Positions 60,801 to 64,000 of a stretch of 64,000 bases of DNA are shown here, one piece after another (position 1 is the first letter of the stretch; the number at the start of each line of letters is the position of its first letter). The position numbers were made by a program, and so were the translations under genes. The DNA comes from Rhea pennata (Eukaryota > Chordata > Aves > Rheiformes > Rheidae). The stretch is taken from the NCBI RefSeq assembly GCF_028389875.1, contig NC_084682.1, positions 7,202,001-7,266,000 on the forward strand. The letters run 5' to 3'. The notes under the pieces are model-generated. The model was not told where the DNA came from. It ran no database searches and saw only the letters and a program-made list of their open reading frames with translations.

Positions 60801-61812
60801 AGGTAAAGCCTCAAAGGTCTGTTGTTCCTGGCTATGCAATGGCATCCATTTATCTCATACTTTCAGATGTTTCCACATGCACAGAACTGCATTTAATCCA
60901 GGTTCATAACACCCTAAGGGATGAATTAAGCAGTCTCGTGACACTGGTAGCCTGGATTAATTTTGTTTTTACATACAATTGCCTTTTCATACAATATTTC
61001 TTTAACTGCTTCTTTCTCTTCTCTGCCTTTTTTTAAGATTAGTAAGAAATGTGTTCCCACCACACCATAAATCGTATTGCAGGGTGGATGTAACTGTACA
61101 GTTCATGGTAATTTGTAGAAACATGAAGATGTCCCTTATGCTGTTATCTCTTTAATGTAGAAGAACTAGGATGATGACGTACTGGTGTATGGAGGGCTAG
61201 GTTGTGCTTTTTCTTCTCCAGTTTATTCCTATTTGCATGCTAAAATATTGTTTCTTCTTATTGGAGAGGGGTGATTACACTTTGAGCAGAGTTACTGCAC
61301 ATTAGCACAGGTGTCTACCAAGTGATGGAAGAAAATTGGTTTGTGGATGGGTTTTGCGCTGAGGTAAGGATGTTATTGTTTCACTGAAAACATGTCTGCA
61401 GTATTCTAGTGAGTGTTTCAGCAGCCCAAATAGAGGAGGTAGAGATGTAGGTAGTGTTAGAGAGACTTGAGATACACATTTTGTATTTAGAGAAAAAATC
61501 TTTTCTCCAGCCTTCTGACTTTCAAACTGTTGTTCTCATTGGTTTGCATATCCTGAACATGAAATCACATCATTCTGTTTCCCAGCAAAACTTTTGGGTA
61601 GTTTTCTAAACTAAAGATACTTCTAATTAGGATAGCAGACCATTCTTTTTGCTAGTCTTGGGTGAAGCAATATTCTGTATGTATTCTGCAGGCCTGAAAT
61701 TCTGAAGCAGGAAATAAAGGTGTTCTTCGTGAAGTATAATGACCCCATCTATGTCAAATTGGAGAAATTGGACATCATGATCCGCCTGGCTTCTCAAGCA
61801 AACATTGCCCAG
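38646..61812 (+). CDS. AP2B1: AP2B1, AP-2 complex beta subunit, first 353 codons
   Basis: Beta-2 adaptin is the large AP-2 subunit that links plasma-membrane cargo and clathrin during endocytosis. Seven coding exons are present: 38646-38682 (the exon itself starts at 38625, with a 21-nt leader), 41256-41361, 42609-42744, 44558-44803, 58382-58572, 60581-60802 and 61692-61812. All junctions are AG/GT and in phase. The protein starts [19 protein letters not shown] and ends in the window at [11 protein letters not shown]. This is the N-terminal part of the alpha-solenoid trunk; hinge and appendage lie beyond the right edge. I see no difference from the human protein as remembered, in keeping with extreme conservation. 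The donor after the first coding exon (GTTAAT) is weak. Intron lengths vary widely, the largest being 13.6 kb. Confidence 0.97.
44951..45143 (-). other. Unassigned coding-like terminal-exon candidate
   Basis: On the minus strand an acceptor (TTTTCTACAG, ending at 45144) opens a 63-codon frame that ends in TGA at 44951. It includes [19 protein letters not shown] and a basic, mostly hydrophilic tail ending LHLKAPTN. First codon positions are purine-rich and second positions G-poor, as in real coding sequence. I do not recognise the protein, and a chance frame is the simpler explanation. It would need an upstream exon ending two bases into a codon. Confidence 0.15.
48176..48260 (-). repeat. MIR-like SINE remnant
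   Basis: The minus strand carries the word CATCTGTAAAATGAGATTA, preceded by a diverged CTTTGAGAC and GTGACAAAGG, resembling the 3' half of an ancient MIR element. Heavily decayed. Confidence 0.45.
52021..52110. promoter_or_regulatory. Cluster of homeodomain-type words, possible enhancer
   Basis: Within 90 bp there are TTAATTG (52034-52040), ATTGATCCATCA (52046-52057), CCAATTACT (52072-52080) and ATGCATCTAAT (52090-52100). These resemble homeobox, PBX and POU binding words. Function is inferred only from motif density. Confidence 0.25.
54870..54899. repeat. 30-bp poly(T) run
   Basis: Uninterrupted T tract in the large AP2B1 intron, followed by CTCAG. It could be a slipped homopolymer or the poly(A) tail of a minus-strand retroposed copy, but no recognisable body lies beside it at 54900-55200. 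Confidence 0.9.
59655..59740 (-). repeat. MIR-like SINE remnant
   Basis: The plus strand reads GGGTAAACTGAGGCATAGG, then GGTGACCTTGAGTGGTGGCAG, matching the reverse complement of the MIR 3' portion (CTGAGGCA, then AAGGTCAC and the GGCAG word). Located in the AP2B1 intron between exons 58382-58572 and 60581-60802. Confidence 0.45.
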
Positions 61813-62064
61813 GTCAGTTAATAAAACTCTTAAGAGTACTGCATATGTTCTGATAATGGCAAACTCTCTCTGCTGGTCCTTAAAAGAGGATGTGTGCAAT
61901 TACCTCTAGTCTTCTCCTGGCTACTAAGCAGCACTCTTCGTGGTATCATGCTCTTTGTAGTTACAAAGTGGGAAGTGCTGAAGTTAGCATTTTAAATGTC
62001 AATAGTATGCTAACTTTAAATGCTAATAGTATGATACGTCTTTCATTGTGACTGTTAGGTAGAT

Positions 62065-62160
62065 CTTGTTTTACAGATTATAATTCTGGGAGGAGAGCTG
62101 ATGTCTCCTGTCACATGAGTCACTGCTAGGGCTGAGGTTAGAACGAGAGGCTTGTTTCAA
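62065..62160 (-). repeat. Possible MIR-like SINE remnant
   Basis: The plus strand reads TTTTACAGATTATAATTCTG, then GTCACATGAGTCACTGCTAG and GCTGAGGTTAGAAC, loosely matching the reverse complement of MIR. More diverged than the other two copies. Confidence 0.3.
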
Positions 62161-63430
62161 GTGTGAGACGTGTACCTGTAACAGGCATTGAGGAAGGTCA
62201 AACATTACTGAGGTTGTGAATTTCAAGTGTGTTAAACTCTTAAATCCTCACACAGGCACTCTTCAGACCTAAAATAACCTTGATTTTCCTTAACTTGCTT
62301 CCAAAGTGGAAACTGCGCAAAGCTAAGGGTAAATTGAATTGAGACTGCTTTAAATCCAAAGGGAGTCTATAATGTAGCTTAATCTAGATTCCTTTAAGAG
62401 GGTAAGTGTTCCTGAATGGCACCCTGACCACAAGGCCTAAAACTAGTGCAGAATGATTAATGCCTCTGATTAATGCTATTACTGTCCTATCCTAATTGTC
62501 ATAGAGCAGCTTCATCTAATGTGACGCTTTTAAGCCATTCTCTTCAGGGCAAGTGCATAACTTTATTTAAACATAACACAGCAATACATCCCTCTTTTGT
62601 TCTGAAGACATGGAATATGCTTTTTAAAAAATTAGTTGCCAAGAGAATATATTCAGAATTATCTATTTACTCTTGGCAGGCTCCACACCATTTTTAATGT
62701 CCTGTGTTTAGATAATGCAGGTTGTTTGGGTGAAAGGCAGTAGTGTCTGGAGGACTGAGTTCAGGGCTGGGATTTTTAGGTAATGAATCTCTGCCTGGTT
62801 CTGAAGAGGCATTCCTAAAACAGACCAATCTTCCTTAGAAAAAACCCTAAAATTGAGACCCACTGAGACCAGGCTTCTATGCTGTCTTTCACTGTGTAAC
62901 TTGTGACCCTTTCTGTCCATGTCTTTTCCAGCCTAGGGCGGCCAACAAGTTGTATCCAAGGTGCTGAGACTCGGGTGGTATTTGAAAAGCGTAAGCTACT
63001 CAGCTAGGGTGCTCTGGGTACTGTGCACATGTATCATGCAAGGAAATAATAAAACTTCAAAACACAGATGTCCTGTCTACTCCTTGTGGATTTATTTGTT
63101 TGCAGCCTGGCCCTTCAAGGCCTCTTTATCTCACCATTGTTCTGAGCAATTGACACCGACTGCAGATGTTTCAAACAACTGTCTCTCCTTTTGCTGCTCC
63201 CTCCTTCTTTGCAATCCGTCCATGACATCTCAGCGAAACCCCTGATGTCATAGTGTGACGTGAGAAGGTGAAACAAATGAGACTTTGAGGCAATATAAAT
63301 TACTTGGGATCTTCTTCTAAAACCACTTTTTCTAAGCCAAGTGATTTATTTAAGATGAAATAGCTTTTTAGTTAGTGGTCTTTAAAATCCCAACAGCTCG
63401 TCGTTTAAGCCCTTGTTCAACTCTCTTTAT

Positions 63431-63446
63431 AAAAAAAAAAAAAAAA
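63431..63446. repeat. 16-bp poly(A) run
   Basis: Simple A tract in the AP2B1 intron, about 100 bp from the CR1 fragment. Confidence 0.9.
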
Positions 63447-63549
63447 CTCAGGCAAAAAGACGAAGATTTTTTTCCTTTTAAGAATAAACTTTATGCTATT
63501 AATCTCTGTATAGGTATTACAAGGTGTCCTCAAATCTCCTCCTCCTCTT

Positions 63550-63650
63550 TTTGGATCACGTAGGGACCTGCTGGCAACAGTCTTCCTAATGCACCCCAGG
63601 ACACTATTGGCCTTCCTGGCCACAAAGGCACATTGCTGGCTCATGTGCTC
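63550..63650 (-). mobile_element. CR1-type LINE fragment
   Basis: The minus strand encodes MSQQCAFVARKANSVLGCIR followed by KTVASRS, the characteristic ORF2 C-terminal segment of avian CR1 non-LTR retrotransposons (typically MSQQCALVAKKANGILGCIK). The match is lost after ASRS toward lower coordinates and before the MSQQ toward higher coordinates, so only about 100 bp of the coding region remains. It lies antisense to AP2B1. CR1 is the main interspersed repeat of birds, which supports the lineage call. Confidence 0.8.
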
Positions 63651-64000
63651 ATCTCAACATAGAAGAGGAGAGGCCAGAAAGTTGTTGCTTAGAGTTTTGC
63701 TTACAGTGAATGCAGAACTATAGGTACAATAAATTGTACATAATGTGTTTGTACGTGCCGGAAGGGGTAGTAATGTTTGTTTGATGGGGCTGGTTTCACC
63801 TCCAGCTGTTGGTCTGGGGAACTTGAGAATCCTCTACCTCTAGCCAACTTCTGGCTTCAACCAGGCTGAAAAAAATCCTACTACCTAATCCAAACCCTTT
63901 CTTCTCCAGGCAGCAGTGGTTTTCAGAGACAGAGACTGTAGAGTTTGACTGTACTAACTTCGTTTATGGATAACTGTGGAAGAACACATCCTGCTTATGT

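Larger units (their letters stand above)
61813..64000 (+). other. Start of the next AP2B1 intron, to the window edge
   Basis: The expected following exon (starting VLAELKEYATEV in human) was not seen, so the intron extends past the edge. A diverged internal repeat of a TAATAGTATG-type word lies at 61995-62035, with a MIR-like remnant, an A run at 63431-63446 and a CR1 fragment. Confidence 0.6.

Noticed and set aside
61627-61899. 90-codon minus-strand frame
   Set aside because: Antisense shadow of the AP2B1 exon 61692-61812.

Overview
The window looks like avian genomic DNA, or at least sauropsid. It holds compact vertebrate genes with short introns, CpG-island promoters, a fragment of a CR1-type LINE and a few decayed MIR-like SINEs. 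The gene order (RAD51D, UNC45B, one Schlafen gene, PEX12, AP2B1) corresponds to human 17q12. I recognised no endogenous retrovirus, Polinton, CRISPR array, tRNA or rRNA. Gene names come from recalled protein families; no database search was possible.

Layout. (1) 1-1309, minus: the first two coding exons of RAD51D, running off the left edge, with a CpG-island promoter. (2) 3316-17085, plus: complete UNC45B, 19 coding exons that join in phase to 929 codons plus stop, with an inferred 5' UTR exon and a poly(A) signal at 17062. (3) 17929-25300, minus: one complete long (group III) Schlafen gene of four coding exons and 915 codons, converging tail to tail on UNC45B. A CpG island with CCAAT boxes about 2 kb upstream of its start codon is its probable promoter. 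(4) 25900-31150: about 5 kb with no gene I can support. (5) 31152-33740, minus: complete PEX12 of three exons and 356 codons. (6) 33880-64000, plus: the 5' part of AP2B1, head to head with PEX12 across a shared CpG island. There is a UTR exon and seven coding exons (353 codons); the rest lies beyond the right edge. One AP2B1 intron is 13.6 kb.

The genes are linked by position rather than by pathway. RAD51D acts in homologous recombination, UNC45B is the muscle myosin chaperone, Schlafen proteins are RNA-cleaving restriction and DNA-damage factors, PEX12 is a peroxisomal import E3 component, and AP2B1 is a clathrin adaptor subunit. The item most worth following is the Schlafen gene. It keeps the nuclease triad and the helicase Walker motifs, but departs from the mammalian pattern at one predicted zinc ligand and has a bipartite-type basic cluster in the linker of its core. 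Second in interest are coding-like minus-strand ORFs inside the large AP2B1 intron, which I could not resolve into a gene.
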